Origin: Callipepla californica brunnescens
Lineage: Eukaryota > Chordata > Aves > Galliformes > Odontophoridae
NCBI GenBank assembly: GCA_023055505.1
Contig: JALIRH010000114.1
Coordinates: forward strand, 744,001 to 808,000
Direction of reading: 5' to 3'
DNA: 64,000 bases
The notes beneath the pieces are model-generated. The model saw only the letters and a program-made list of their open reading frames with translations. It made no database searches and was not told the origin of the DNA. The translations under genes and the position numbers were made by a program. Positions 48,388-60,300 of the stretch are shown here, piece by piece (positions within the stretch are counted from its first letter, which is position 1; each line of letters begins with the position of its first letter).

Positions 48388-48490
48388 TTTTCCTTTTCCT
48401 TTTCCTTTTCCTTTTCCTTTTCCTTTTCCTTTTCCTTTTCCTTTTCCTTTTCCTTTTCCTCTTCCTCTTCCTCTTCCTCTTCCTCTTCCT
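48388..48490 (+). repeat. Hexanucleotide array (TTTTCC)n then (TCTTCC)n
   Basis: About 12 units of TTTTCC (48388-48460) change to about five units of CTCTTC-type hexamers (48461-48490). The reverse strand encodes a meaningless Glu-Lys repeat frame (48222-48539), a compositional artefact. Confidence 0.97.
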
Positions 48491-51400
48491 TTTTCTTAAT
48501 GTAAATTTTCATACAAAAAATTATTTTTAATATTGCCATTTGAAAATGAAGTGATATGAAAAATGGTCCTGAAAAAACCGTCCCTATTTAATAATGTCAC
48601 ATCTGAACTTTAATGAAATATTAACGTTAAGTTATGATAAGAAGAGCACCTCTTCCCCATCTTTATTTTATTTAAATTGTTCAATATTTAATCCTTTATA
48701 ATAAAGAGATACAGAGTAGACCAAAGTAGACCTTGATACTGTTTTATTATGTATGCTTTTATTATCAGGTAAGAGTATTTTAAGATGTTTAGGATATTTT
48801 AGGATACAAAATACTTACAATGATTTAATGCATTCTGTAATAGATCCAGAAATTCAAGATGTTTCTTGGCAAAAAATAACAGTGTTAACAGAATAAATGT
48901 TAAAAATAAATGTGTTAACAGAATCTTCATTAATATAAATGTCTCCTTTCTTTCTTTTTTTTTTTTGTTTTGTTTTGTTTTGTTAAAAAAGGTGTTGCAT
49001 TGGGTTACACGTAATAAATGGAATGTAGCATTAAAAAATGTACGTTGAGCTTTATCAAAATGTTAAGAGAACACAGTCTCTGAAACCTGATGAAGTGTAT
49101 GATTGACAGCTGTATAGAGACAGCTTCACATATGAAGTGGTCCCACTAACCGTATCTGTCAGCTGTAGGGAGTGTTCAATTGCCTAGATAAAAAAATGTA
49201 TGTAGTTGTTATATAATTTGAATTAACTGATGTATCCAGTTGGGCTTTACTGACTTTACTCATCACTGCAAAACATAACTGCTAACTACCAACTAAGAAT
49301 AGTACTGAAATGTCACAGAATGCACAGGACTGGTACACAGACATGATTTTAGAAATTTAAAAGGATATTTAGTGTTACTGAAAACTAGTAAGAGAGGATG
49401 CATCTTGGAAAAGGACTTGAAAATATGTGAAGTATCCACAAGTGCACTTCACGGGAAAAGAAAGTTTTTCTGCATTGGATTGCTAAATAGAATTTAGCCA
49501 TGAAATGCTTGGCAGTAGTTATTTCAATGCATTTTAAGAACTCTGACATAATGTCATGTAATACTCATTTGACACTGGATCTTTGCCCCTGAAGATTTCT
49601 GAACTTTTAAGTTCTTGGAATAGGAATCAGAAGCAATCATGCAAAAACATACTCTAATCATGGAAAAGCAAATTTGTGACAAAACAGTGACCTCACTGTC
49701 TCTTTTGAAAAGGTGGGGGATGTGTAATTTGTATGTGGATTTGACACTGCTGATCTTTGACAGAATTATGTGCTTCTTTTACTTGAATCGCATACACCTT
49801 TTCAGAAAGAATGATTAAGCTGTACAGTTCACCAGAAACTGGTTTAACTCTGATATATCTGAGTGTAATATAGACCCTGCCTCCTTTGAATATCTGATCC
49901 TTCTGCTTTCTGCTTTTGAGTTTTAGACCATAGCCTCTTGGGGTGAAGGATCAACTTCTTTAGTCTCTGCTTTAAGCAAGTTAACAGAAGCCAGCATAAC
50001 ATAAGACTTGCCAGTGATCTGGGTTTACAAGAACAATAATTCCTTCTTTAAGCAGATCTATGGAACTGAAAAATGTGTTCTGTGTTTGCTGGGAAATAAA
50101 CACTCTAACTGGAGTCATTGTGATATCCAGCAAGAGAAACAGAAGTACAGCTGAGGTAGTCCCTTAAGTGGAAAGTATATCTCTGTTACCCAAACAAGAT
50201 GCTTTAAATCTAAAACTGAGTTGAAGATAGCATTTTATATTATTTATTTGGAAAAATTACATCATAAACCCACTTTTATACATGGATTTTATTAACTCAA
50301 ATGACAAATGGATTGTTTCAAGTTTTTCTTTCCTCAAAAGTACCTATTCACTAGGCTCACAATTAACCTCTGCTACCTGCACACTTCATTAAAAAACACA
50401 CCAAAGAAAAAGATAGATAGATAAGTACCTAGTGATTTTTTTTAAAAGTGCTAAAACAAAGTGTACTAGAAACATCTTGAGTTAGTTGAGTAGCTTTATA
50501 TTATAAACAGAAGTGAATAAATAACCAAGAGTAGAGAGAAACTGAAGACTCTAAGCGTATTAATATTTCAACAGAATACTGTTTGTACATAGTAAGAAAA
50601 AAATCTGAAAAAAATCCATGCTGAGATTAGCATTAAATGGCATGGATGAACCTAGAATTTCTGTTTGGTGACCAAAAGAAAATGGCAACTTTTCTAGATA
50701 AAAGAAACAAGTTTTGAGCTATTTCCGAAGTTAATATATCTGCTTTTATTTTAAATATTTTACCTTAGCAGTGCAGGGTTTTACTTTCAGTAAAGCTCCT
50801 TGAAGCCTCAAAAATGACCAGGTGTACACTGAGCATGCCTGATCAGCTCCTGGAACTACGATTACTTTAACAACAAGGGGAAAAATAAACCAGAACTCCC
50901 TTGGACAAAACCAGAAAAACATGCATCAACTTTGAATGCCTGCTGAGAAATAAATAACCTTTCTTAGTATAAGAGGGTCTGTATTCTGAGTAATTCTCAG
51001 CCTGGAGGAGTTTGATTTGACTAGTGAAAGTGACAGTGATTTTCATGGTAAAAATTATTTAAATGTACTATAAAATTGCAAATAAAATATTTATAAATAA
51101 AACAAGAAGATGAATATGTATATATACATATAATTTTTAACCCCAGTTCCTCATTCTCAAAATAAATAAAATAGTCTTGATTTAGCTTGCTTGCCAGCAC
51201 AAGGTCTGGAAAGCCTTATAAAAAGGCAATCTAGCTATGGTGCTAAAATCAAAGACCGAGGGTATCAATGTAAAGAAACAGGCAAAGGAGAAAAAAAGAA
51301 TCATTGCTTCCTTGCAGCAGGTTGCAGTGTTGGATCATTCAGCAGTCAATAATGAAATGGGTAGCATTCTCAATTGCACATATTTCACTCTTAGTGTAAG

Positions 51401-54400
51401 CTCTGCCATCCTTCTTGGGGATTAATAGTTGTACGAAGTGGCTCCTTCAGCAGCCAAGTGTTTTTCGCGTGGGCTTTTCCTTTGGTGCCTTCTGGGAGTT
51501 AAATGTGCTGGATGATTAGTTTAAGTCTTCTGGAACTGGGCACAGAAAAAGAATGTCCCATTAAAGGCTAAAATCCTAAAGTTACTCTTTGTTTTTTATA
51601 TACGCTTTTCCCAGTGTGTATATCTAAGATGAATGACTTGCTGGTGCTACTATAATAAATCTCTCTTGTAACAAAAGTAGAATAAAACAGGATGTAACAT
51701 TATGAAAGATTAGATACTTATCTTCCCATGGAAATAAAGGTAAGTATGTAAAATGCTGAGTGAAACACTCAAAGAAATACTGTCACTTTGTGCTCTAAAC
51801 ACTTTTACCTCCTTGGCTCTGTAACTCCAATTAATTGTGGGCAAGGATTTAGCAAAGGGAGTGTAAGATTTTTGACATTCACAGTATAAGTGACAATTTT
51901 TAGCTGTATGCTGCGGTCCAGAATAATACAAACATTTTTTTCTTTCATAAATACTGATACGCTGACAAAATGTGATCCTTAGGTATGAACTCAGAGAATC
52001 AATGAGTAGAAGAAGGGTGATTTTTACTTCTTTAAACCAGGTCAGTAAGACAGATGTTGAAAAGCCGAATGGAGTTCTGTTCCCCACAGTTTAGTAATGG
52101 TCATACTTTCAAGGAAGGGCCACGGTGTAAATCAATCAGTGTAAATGAGCTGCAGAAATGATTTAAAGTCTTTCCAAGGGCAGGCTTAGAAAACTCCAGC
52201 TGTTGATCTGAAAGAAGGGCAAAAAAATGTTTATGGTAACTTGATTACTGCATGTAAGGATTTTTAAGGTGAAAAAATACTGTCTCTTGGAGAGATCTGG
52301 ACAGGCATAGCGAGAATGACATCCTTAGGAGATGATGCCACACAAGGAGATTGATCGAGCACTGAAATATGCTTCAACTGAAACTGACGGATCTTAAGAT
52401 CTAGGGCAAGTGTTTCTAAAATTGTTGGGTCAAGTGGAAGATTTTCAGTACAGCATAGGATAGCTGAAAAATCCACAACGCTTGTTATGTTAAGTCAGAA
52501 TGAATGATTGAAGGATCCCTTCAGACATTAAACTCTTTGACTACTTTCCTGTAAGGTATGCTTTCTCCCTCCATTTTAAACTTTAGACTTGTGATCCCAA
52601 AAGACAGTCACAGACCGTATTTCTGCCTTTACCTCAGGTCACAAGTTTAAGAGTTGGAGACTGCTGCCTTTGAATCCAGGTTATGCTATGTATATTTTAT
52701 TGTATTGGTTTGCCTAAAAAATACCCTGTGAGACTAGTGTCCCTTTAACTTGCTCTTTGTATTGTGGGAGTAATGTGATTTCACTTCAGAGTCTGTTTTC
52801 ATATTGCTGTGCTGTGTTTTCAAAATGGTGCATTTCAGGTAAAAGGACCTGCTTTTGTTTAGCAGCCCTTCTGAGACACCTTCCTTTTCCTATGGCAATC
52901 CTGTAAGTACAGCTCTTTTTTACTCTTAATGTTAAAAAAAAAATCTCAAACTCAGCTTGAAAAACTGGAATAGTGTATTGCCTAGGGAGTCATACCATAA
53001 GGTAAAAGATTTAGAATAAAAATTGGAAATTGGAAATACTGTGGCCAACATTTTAGCTTGGATAGGAGGTAATGAAAGAGAAACTCTGATTAGGGAGACT
53101 TACTGTTTAAAGCTTTGTTTAATGTGGTGATGGTTTTTGTTCAAAGGTCCCCACAGGAAGGTGTTGTAAGGACCATCTAATGGTGTCAAGAACATCTGCT
53201 TTCTTTCACCCAGATTTCGATTTCTCTGGAAGAGGAAGAAATCTGATCTGAGAAGTACAAAATGACTGAACCTGCAAGTTAAAATTGTGAACCTCCCTCA
53301 CTACAGGATCTAAAGAAAGAGCAGATGCTACTCTGTACACTTGGCAGAAGTCCTAAAAGTTTTTCAGAGACTTTCAGTAGTAACTATTTTATTTCACAAC
53401 TATGGAGAACAAAAGGAAAATATTAAATATATATGGATATTTGTCACGTATTATCAAAAAACACTGTCAGTCACTGTTAGTGTTAAATGACAGATATCGT
53501 CTTTCCCCTCTCGGCATGCCTTTTGTCCCCGTACAGTTGGCTTTCTCCAAACCCTGACTCCTGACCTTTCACCTTAGTCCATGTTTAGTGAGAATGATGG
53601 ATGAGCCTTGTTAGACATGTAAGATGTGCTGATGAGAAGGAAAAATGCCAACAGGCATGTTGTATTTGACTCACATTTTTGTAAGAATAACTTAGCTTTA
53701 AACAGACAAATAGCTCCACAGACTGAGCAAAAGAAATCTGTGATATATATTTTGGTCCTCTGCCTTGCAGTATTGAATATTGATGTCATATCAGCCAATG
53801 GGGAAAAGTGAGCTAGGTGAGACTCAGAAGGAAGGAGTGGAGATGTAAAGGAAGAAGCACTCATTATTCCTGGCTGAATCTGAGTTCAGGGAATACAGAG
53901 TAGCCTGGTTCAAGAGAAAAATAAAGATTCAGTCCCTGGCAAGGTATTCTGTGTGGCTGTCCATGTTGTTAATCACAAATTTAATATGGAAAAATAAAGC
54001 ATTAAAATAATTAAGTATACTGTGATTTTTTTTCAAGTAGTTTGAATGTGAATTTAATTTGAACTTGTTTCTAATGAGATGTGTTATGAACTTGTCAGAT
54101 AAAAGACTTGCAGCACACCTACCTGGTTGAGGCTTTTCTTTTTCTTAAAGAACCATCAGGGATTTGTTTTGTTGTTAAAAAAATCTATTAATGTTTTGTG
54201 GGAAAGTAGAAGAAAGAAAAGAACTCACTTTCATCGTCAGGTGGCTGGGTGGAAAAGAGATTTTTAAGGAAAGAGTAATAGGGAAGACAATCTCTTGCTG
54301 ACATAGTAGGTAAGACTTTTATTTAGGTCTAAGGGGTATAATTCCAAGGGAATGTCTTTAAACTCAGATGTTTTCGTAAAAACAGATAGATTAGTAAAAA

Positions 54401-54559
54401 TAATACATTGTTAGAGCTCTTGGTGATATTTGTCCAAGACTCCCTAGGCTTGCTTTGATGTATATAAATTCATAATTCCAGGTAGTAAACACTCCATACA
54501 TACAGAAAATCAATTTATTTTGTATTTGTTAGGTCTTCTGTGCAAAACAAACCAGTATA
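48491..54559. other. AT-rich non-coding DNA
   Basis: No certain gene. (TTTTG)n runs at 48955-48983; A-runs near 50598 and 52935. The minus-strand frames at 51710-52087 and 52264-52476 are discussed as a finding. The frame at 53574-53864 (-) has no recognisable domain. Confidence 0.5.
51710..52087 (-). pseudogene. Possible retroelement gag-like remnant (weak)
   Basis: A 125-codon minus-strand frame contains KCLYYSGPQHTAKNC (51893-51934 or so), which has the spacing of a retroviral/Ty3-type zinc knuckle, C-x2-C-x4-H-x4-C, with the second Cys replaced by Tyr. It is preceded by a basic stretch (ISIYERKK), as is common just before such knuckles. The rest of the frame is hydrophobic and unconvincing, and no capsid or pol similarity was seen nearby. 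The spacing may be coincidental. A second minus-strand frame (52264-52476), upstream in that direction, has no clear domain. Confidence 0.15.
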
Positions 54560-55122
54560 CACATGAGTTTGCAGACAATACTGTTAGAAGGAGCGACCTC
54601 TACCTTGAGAGTAGAGAGATCTCCATAGGTTAGGCAATCACAAACTATATGAAATTTAACAAGAACTCATGCTGGATTCTGAACTTGAAACTATGTAGTC
54701 CCAGGATGGGGAACAAGTACAGCCCAGCAGAGACTGGGGATTTGGCTGATGAAAAGCTCAATATGAGCTGTCAGTCTCAATCATTGGTTGGAAGAGTCAA
54801 CCATATCCTGAAGTACACTAAGCACAGAATAGCTAACTGGTTGAAAGAAGTGACTGTCCTGCTACACTCAGCATTGGTGCAACCTCACCTCTAGTATTCT
54901 GTGCAGTTTTGGACCCCATGGTATAAGAAGAACATAAAAAAACAGTACTATGCTTGAAGGATGGCAAAAAAAGACAGGAAGGAGTGGTGAGCATGAGGAG
55001 CAGCTGAGGTCACTTGGTTTGTTCAGCACAGAACAGAGGAGCTGAGGGGAGGCCTCCTGGTGGCTTTGGCTCCTCACAGGGAGTGGACAGCATGGTGACA
55101 GCATGAAAGAGTTCTGATTCAG
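54560..55122 (+). mobile_element. CR1 LINE fragment, RT C-terminal part
   Basis: Starts with a decayed FADD box (frame reads EFADNT near 54567-54584) and continues with MKFNKNSC (54649), LADEKLNMSC (54740-54770, family LVDEKLNMSRQC) and VTVLLHSALVQPHL (54850-54891, family VILPLYSALVRPHLEYC). Then come 'tctgtgcagttttggacccc' (54898) and the post-RT stretch 'aacagaggagctgaggggaggcctcctggtgg' (55031). An in-frame TAG follows QPHL. It ends without octamers at about 55122, where a different, LTR/promoter-like sequence begins. Confidence 0.92.
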
Positions 55123-55509
55123 TGTTAGGGCTAACAATTCACCGCCCTATAAAAAATAAAAATCACTATACAGGGAGCTGCTTCACTTCCCTCAAAGCTT
55201 GTAGGGGAACTATTAGGTCACAGCTTGAACTGGTGACTGAGGACCTGGTGAAGGGGTGTGGCTGCCCGGGGAGAACAGCCAAATTGTTTGCAACTGTGCT
55301 CCAGAAGGGATGGAGCCATCCTGGGCTGATATAAGGGCCAGCCACTGCTGAGAGAGCATCTCTTATGTCAAGGTTGTTTCCTGAGGAGTTGTGTGGCTAC
55401 AGTGCTCCTTTTCTGTTTGGGTGAGTTCAGCTCTCCTTTCTGTGTATGTCTGTTGTTCTACATGCAATTACTTTCTCTGTTATTGCTGAGAGCTTGTCAG
55501 AGGAGGTGT

Positions 55510-55511
<2 letters not shown>
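55123..55511 (+). mobile_element. LTR/promoter-like block truncating the CR1 copy
   Basis: CR1 similarity ends abruptly and a block of mixed, moderately GC-rich sequence follows. It contains a TATA-like box TATAAG (55330-55335) about 30 bp upstream of 'gagagagcatctct', a GC-rich element 'ggctgcccggggaga' (55259), and a T-rich tail. The start contains the palindromic TGTTAGGGCTAACA (55123-55136). This arrangement suits an LTR or a retroposed promoter piece, but I see no polyadenylation signal, matching end or provirus gene. The frames at 55122-55334 and 55393-55614 are probably incidental. Confidence 0.35.

Positions 55512-55555
<44 letters not shown>
55512..55555 (+). repeat. Homopolymer run of 44 T
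   Basis: Uninterrupted T from 55512 to 55555, flanked by GGTGTGG and GTGGGC. It could be the poly(A) end of a retroposed transcript on the minus strand or a slippage expansion. Length is likely to be inexact in an assembly. Confidence 0.97.
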
Positions 55556-55556
<1 letters not shown>

Positions 55557-56394
55557 TGGGCAGAGTGAAGCTCCACCTATAATTCTGCCTATGATAGACT
55601 ATGCTCTCCTTTAATAACTAGAGGTAGTAGGAAATAGCTATGGAAAGGTAACTCAGATATGGGAGAATTGTGCTGTATGGGTTGTGGTGTGGTTATGTTT
55701 TAGCCATGGTGAAGCTAAAGAGGGTGAAGCAGTCAGTAAAAGAGGTCCAGCCTATTTTAGGCTTACTACAGACATAATTTCAAGTGCATTATCTGAATAT
55801 CCAAAGAGAATGTAGAATATTGGGTAATGAATTTGATTGTGTAATGGAAAAGATACAAATAAAACTCAAGAGTTTCGAAGACTGTAATAATCTTAGCACC
55901 CCAGCAACTGGTGAATAGTAGATATCAAAAGTCAAGACTACTGTTTATCTTCCTAATGAAACACAGAACTGGTTTATAATTTCTTCCTTAAGTGAGATTG
56001 CTGCAACAATCTTAAAACAAGCCTCCAGTTTTGTTTTTACTTATTTTTTTCAACATGGCTTCTCATCTAATGGAAATAAAAGCTAGGCCCAGCAGAAGAA
56101 ACAGCACAAAGTATGTCAACAGTTGTTAAAGGATAATTTTCTAAGTGGCTTGATTAGGCATGTGTATGTTGACATCTGGTAATTGGTATATCTGGGCCCC
56201 TACTGGAGGTAAGACAAAATGAATTAAGTCTTGTGTACTGGGGAGGTGACATCATCATATCTCTGGACAGTCTCAGGTGTACCCTAGGTGACATGAGAAA
56301 CAACACCAGCAGTTGTCAAGTTACAGAGTTGGAATGGTTGAATTAAGCAGCCAAAAGAGTAACTTGTGTGCTGAAGAAAGTGAGTTATGTTGGG
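55556..56394. other. Non-coding DNA
   Basis: No gene or clear repeat. If the T-run at 55512-55555 is a retroposon tail on the minus strand, the source body would begin here, but I recognise no processed coding sequence in 55556-55760. Confidence 0.5.
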
Positions 56395-56690
56395 AGTTCT
56401 AAGGAACTGAATCTACTAATTTTCTTAAGAAGACTCAAACGTGACAAAATTATAATGCCCAAATACCTTCAAGATAAATAACAGAGCACATGATTTTTTT
56501 CTAAGAGGGAAAAGCTGAACGTCAGGAAGTTAAAGACATGTGAATCTGAATAAGAAATTAAGACTAATTTTTTTCAGTGAGTGCTGAAACACTTGCACAG
56601 ATTAGCAGTGGAATAGATAATTTCTACACCTTATGAGTTCTTCAAGTCAATACTGAGATCTTTCTGAAATTACTAATTTAGTAAATAGGG
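56395..56690 (+). mobile_element. Ancient CR1/L3-type LINE 3' remnant
   Basis: Several pieces appear in the right order: 'ctaattttcttaagaagactcaaacgtgac' (56417; family aagaagactgagaggtgac), 'aataccttcaagat' (56461), 'ctgaacgtcaggaagtt' (56515; family ctyaayatcaggaag), 'agtgctgaaacacttgcacaga' (56580) and 'gatctttctgaaat' (56657). Heavily diverged, with no 3' octamers. Assignment to CR1 versus L3 is open. Confidence 0.55.
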
Positions 56691-59600
56691 TTCGGGACTA
56701 CAAGTAAAGGGAACTGAATGAGATTTTAAGGGCTTCTGTTATACAGAACACAATAAATGAAGCAATGCTCTTCCTGACCGTCGTTTATCTGTCTTCATTA
56801 AAAGTGCTAGAGAGCAGACAAATCATTTTTCTGAACTACTAGATACTTCTATTCTTATACCTGACATTTTGTACAACTGTTATTTTCTTACGATTCTCAG
56901 TGGGTGTATTAAAGCTTAAGATGTCATCTAGTATTTTTATTATGATTTTTAATTATAATTACTTAATAATTTTAACATTTCATTTCCTTAGTTTAATAGA
57001 ATTTAAATGCCTTTTCTGTTCCACGTGGTCTTGTTGGCTTGACTTATGCTGACCAGTCCCTGAACTGGAGCATAGCATGGCCATTTTGGAAAGAAATCTC
57101 CTCTAAGCCTCTGAAGAGAAAAAAGATACTTTGCTATCACCTGGGGAGGTAACTACATGGTCACTGATGATGACCACTGAGTCCCCTTTAGGTGGGAAGT
57201 GAAGCATCTTTTGTTCACTGGGCTTGAGGTGCCTTCCTTTTGAAGTGAACTCTGTGCTTCAGCCTGACCATACTAAGAGGTTTTATTGTGAAAACATTGT
57301 GTGGGGCAAGCTGCAGCTCTTAAATATAGAGTATATGTTGTATATTTCCTTTAACTCATCTGAGTATGATAAAATACCATTCCTCTTTCTGATAAACATC
57401 ACTAGGTACACATTCTAGCATTTTGTAGGTAGTAAAGTTGTTTTTCTCTAATATTAGTGTGTTTGATTCTGTGGGTTTTGACATCTCTATTCTTTTGTCT
57501 GACATATCTGTCCACTGACTTGTAAAAAAAAAAAAAAAAAAAATCAATATTGTTTTCCCTGGCACTTTCTCTGCAGTTGAGTTGATTTATTATCACAGCT
57601 CCCTTTCTCCTCTTTTTATCAGTGTGTTTCTCTTGCTTTAGGGTTGAGTACCTGATAACATCAGAGGGTAGAAGACACACAGAGAGTTTCTGTGACCTTA
57701 TCCCCTATGTGATCTTGTCCAGTGTGACGGTGAGCCATGGCTATAAAGTGAACAATGATATTATCTGAGCTGTATCATCAGTTTTATGCTCTATTATGTT
57801 TGAAATAAAAGCAAACTAGAACTGATGAACAAAGTTTAGATTTACATTTAAACTGTACTTGTCCAGTATCTCAGTGATAGAGAGTAAATCTCCATGGACT
57901 TAATTTGCCTACAATTTACTGTATATTGGAATAGTCACATGGTCCATAATCATTGTAGGATTTGAACTGAGCATAAATGTGAGCTTATTGCTCTTTAAAA
58001 ATCCAGCTTCATTACTTTTGTTTCTCTTAGCCAATTACTTAAAGATAGTATTTAAGAACTACAGCGGAAGATCAGGAGTACGTTGTCCTAAACACTGTGT
58101 GGATGTGTAAGAAAAGGTAAAGTTCAGAGACAGTATTTCAGAACAAATGCAACTAAAGGTAGCAGCAGGTGTGCTATGAGTCTTTTGACAGGTGTGAACT
58201 CAGTTAATCAGAAGCCAGTTTTACGCAGAGGCATTCAGAAAAACAAGTTTACTAAACCCGTGTCTGATGTGTCTGCAGTGTATTTAAACTGCATTATTCT
58301 AGGAGAAGAGCATTCTCATCTTGTAACTTCTGCTTGTTGACATTCTTTCCTTGCAAACCACCCCAGCAATTTCAGATTATGCCTTCCTCTTGCTGCTGGG
58401 AACTGCCATTACCTGTAGACATCATGGGAGAAATATATTTGAAGGAAAACTGCAAAGGAAGATTTTGGAAGGTTTTATTACTGGTGGAGAACAACAATAT
58501 GGAAATAAGTGCTTGATAGAGAAATGTACCTGTGTGTGGCTGCAGGGTTTGGGAGTTCGAAGATGGAATTTGACAGCAAGGTAAAGCCTTCTATCTAATA
58601 GCTGGAGCAGGATAGTAGAATGAAATCTAATGAGAAAGGCAAAACAATTTAATTCAGACAGTGGAAAATACGAAGAAGTATGATGGTGGATTTAGAGAAA
58701 TGAAGAAGCTCTTTTAGCAGTTAGACAGTGTGGTTTGGTGGTCTGCCTCTGGTTAGACTACATCAAAGGAAATAAAGCAAGCAAACAGCGTGAGGAAATA
58801 TTGTGTTGGAAGTGATGCCCTGACTTTCTACTGCTCTTGACTTTCTTGCAGGGACTCAAAGATTTGGCAGTGGGATGGTAGAGGTTACAATAGAGGGACT
58901 AAGTAGAGGTGGGGGAGCAGTGTTATCAGTTTTCCTGATGCCACTTCTCTTATTCAGTTTTTCTAAAGGATGGCAGAAGAATCAAGCTTCCTTCAGCTCT
59001 GGATGGAGGAAGTCCTGTAGCCATGTTTCTTATCTTTATTTTTCCCTCCCTTGGGCCAGTGTTGTGATGAAGGGAAGGAGAGAGAGAGAACTTCATAGCT
59101 TCATTTATTTTCCCTGTTTTCTTCCATTTGGCATGGAGCAAAAATAGCCACTCATCTTTCTCTGTTCTTAGAGGCAGTAGGTTTGCAGACAGTTTGAAGT
59201 TGGAACAGGAATGGATCTGGGGATGGAAGAACAAGCTTCTCTGAAGCTTAGGGTTTCATACACAATTTCAAAGTGAAGCTAAACACTGCTGTGGAGCTAC
59301 AGTGAGTCTGGATTTATTTGCTAGGTGTGTGTTTCTGGAGTTCATATATTTTGGTGGTACTTCTGAGAAGAACCAGTTTATTTGGTTGGGTGTGCAGCCA
59401 TTTCCTAGTAACTTGGAAGTGATCACGTTAATTTCAAAGTATATTCTCTTGTGTGTATATATTTTTCATTAATCTTATTACCTTTATTAGTTGATGCATA
59501 CTTTGTAAAGATACCTCAAGTCATTAATGTATTTTACTTTCCAAAGAATTATATTCATCAACATAACTTATCACAATAAAATTTTAAGCATTAAGCTATG

Positions 59601-60160
59601 GGTAGATTTTTCTACTCTCTATGAACTGTGTTAAAATACCAATAGAAGTTAATAGTTTGTTTGCTTTTCCTCTATTCTTTGGAACTTCCCCAGTGACTCA
59701 CACCATGATCTAGGTGGCTCCTTAATCAGCTTTTTACACATCTGAGATCAATTATTTCCAGACTTGTTGAAATGAGATTTAAAAAAAAAAACAAACACCT
59801 GCTAAAGCTACACATATTGCTCACATATGCTAGTATGAGAAGCATTTATTCACCATCATACGATGTTATCTGTCCTTTTTCCAGATACTGAGCTATAATT
59901 TTCTAGAGGCTTGTAATACTGTGAGTCTTAGTTTTGGGAAAATATCCCCTTAAAGGATCCTCTGCTCTCGCACAGTGATAGATGGAGGTGTTTTGCTTCC
60001 CTTCTCTTAACAATCTTTAACAATTTCTACATTCATTCATGTTTACTATCAGCTTTTTTTTTTTTTCTTTAATTGGCAGTAGTGCTTCCATAGGTACTAT
60101 AGTACTTGCTGCTGTATTTTTTATTTGAATGCATTTCAGTTACTCCAAGTAACAGTTTTC
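56691..60160. other. AT-rich non-coding DNA
   Basis: Contains an A-run at 57523-57542 and a T-run at 60056-60067. One exon-like interval is listed separately (58370-58580). Frames at 58875-59147 (+) and 58950-59234 (-) overlap and lack known domains. Confidence 0.5.
58370..58580 (+). other. Candidate exon (splice signals only), product unknown
   Basis: A continuous frame (58351-58584) ends at a strong donor, ACAGCAAG then GTAAAG, with GT at 58581-58582. Possible acceptors are the CAG of 'accaccccag' (58366) and 'caatttcag' (58375), each with a pyrimidine-rich upstream stretch. The translated segment (about 70 codons, with Cys pairs and a GGEQQYGN stretch) has no domain I recognise. It lies 39 kb downstream of the CpG island on the same strand, so membership of the same transcript is possible but unsupported. 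Confidence 0.15.
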
Positions 60161-60300
60161 ACAGAATCATAGAATGGTTGAGTTTGGAAGAGACATCTGA
60201 AGGTCATCTGGACTAGTCCTGTGATGAAGCAGAGACACCTAGAGCAGGTTGCCAAGAACAAGGTCCAGAATGGTAGTAAAATGTTCTTACAGTTTCCAGT
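60161..60300 (-). mobile_element. CR1 LINE 3' tail (reverse)
   Basis: Starts with the reverse octamers 'acagaatcatagaatgg', then 'ttgagtttggaagagaca', 'ggtcatctggactagtcctgtg', 'agagacacctagagcaggttgcc'. About 140 bp, 5'-truncated. The minus-strand frame at 60136-60438 partly derives from it. Confidence 0.9.

Noticed and set aside
48222..48539. Glu/Lys-repeat protein frame on the minus strand
   Set aside because: It is the translation of the (TTTTCC)n/(TCTTCC)n array.
52600..52690. MIR-like or tRNA-like segment ('tttgaatccagg')
   Set aside because: Only a B-box-like dozen bases match; no A box at proper spacing and no cloverleaf could be drawn.
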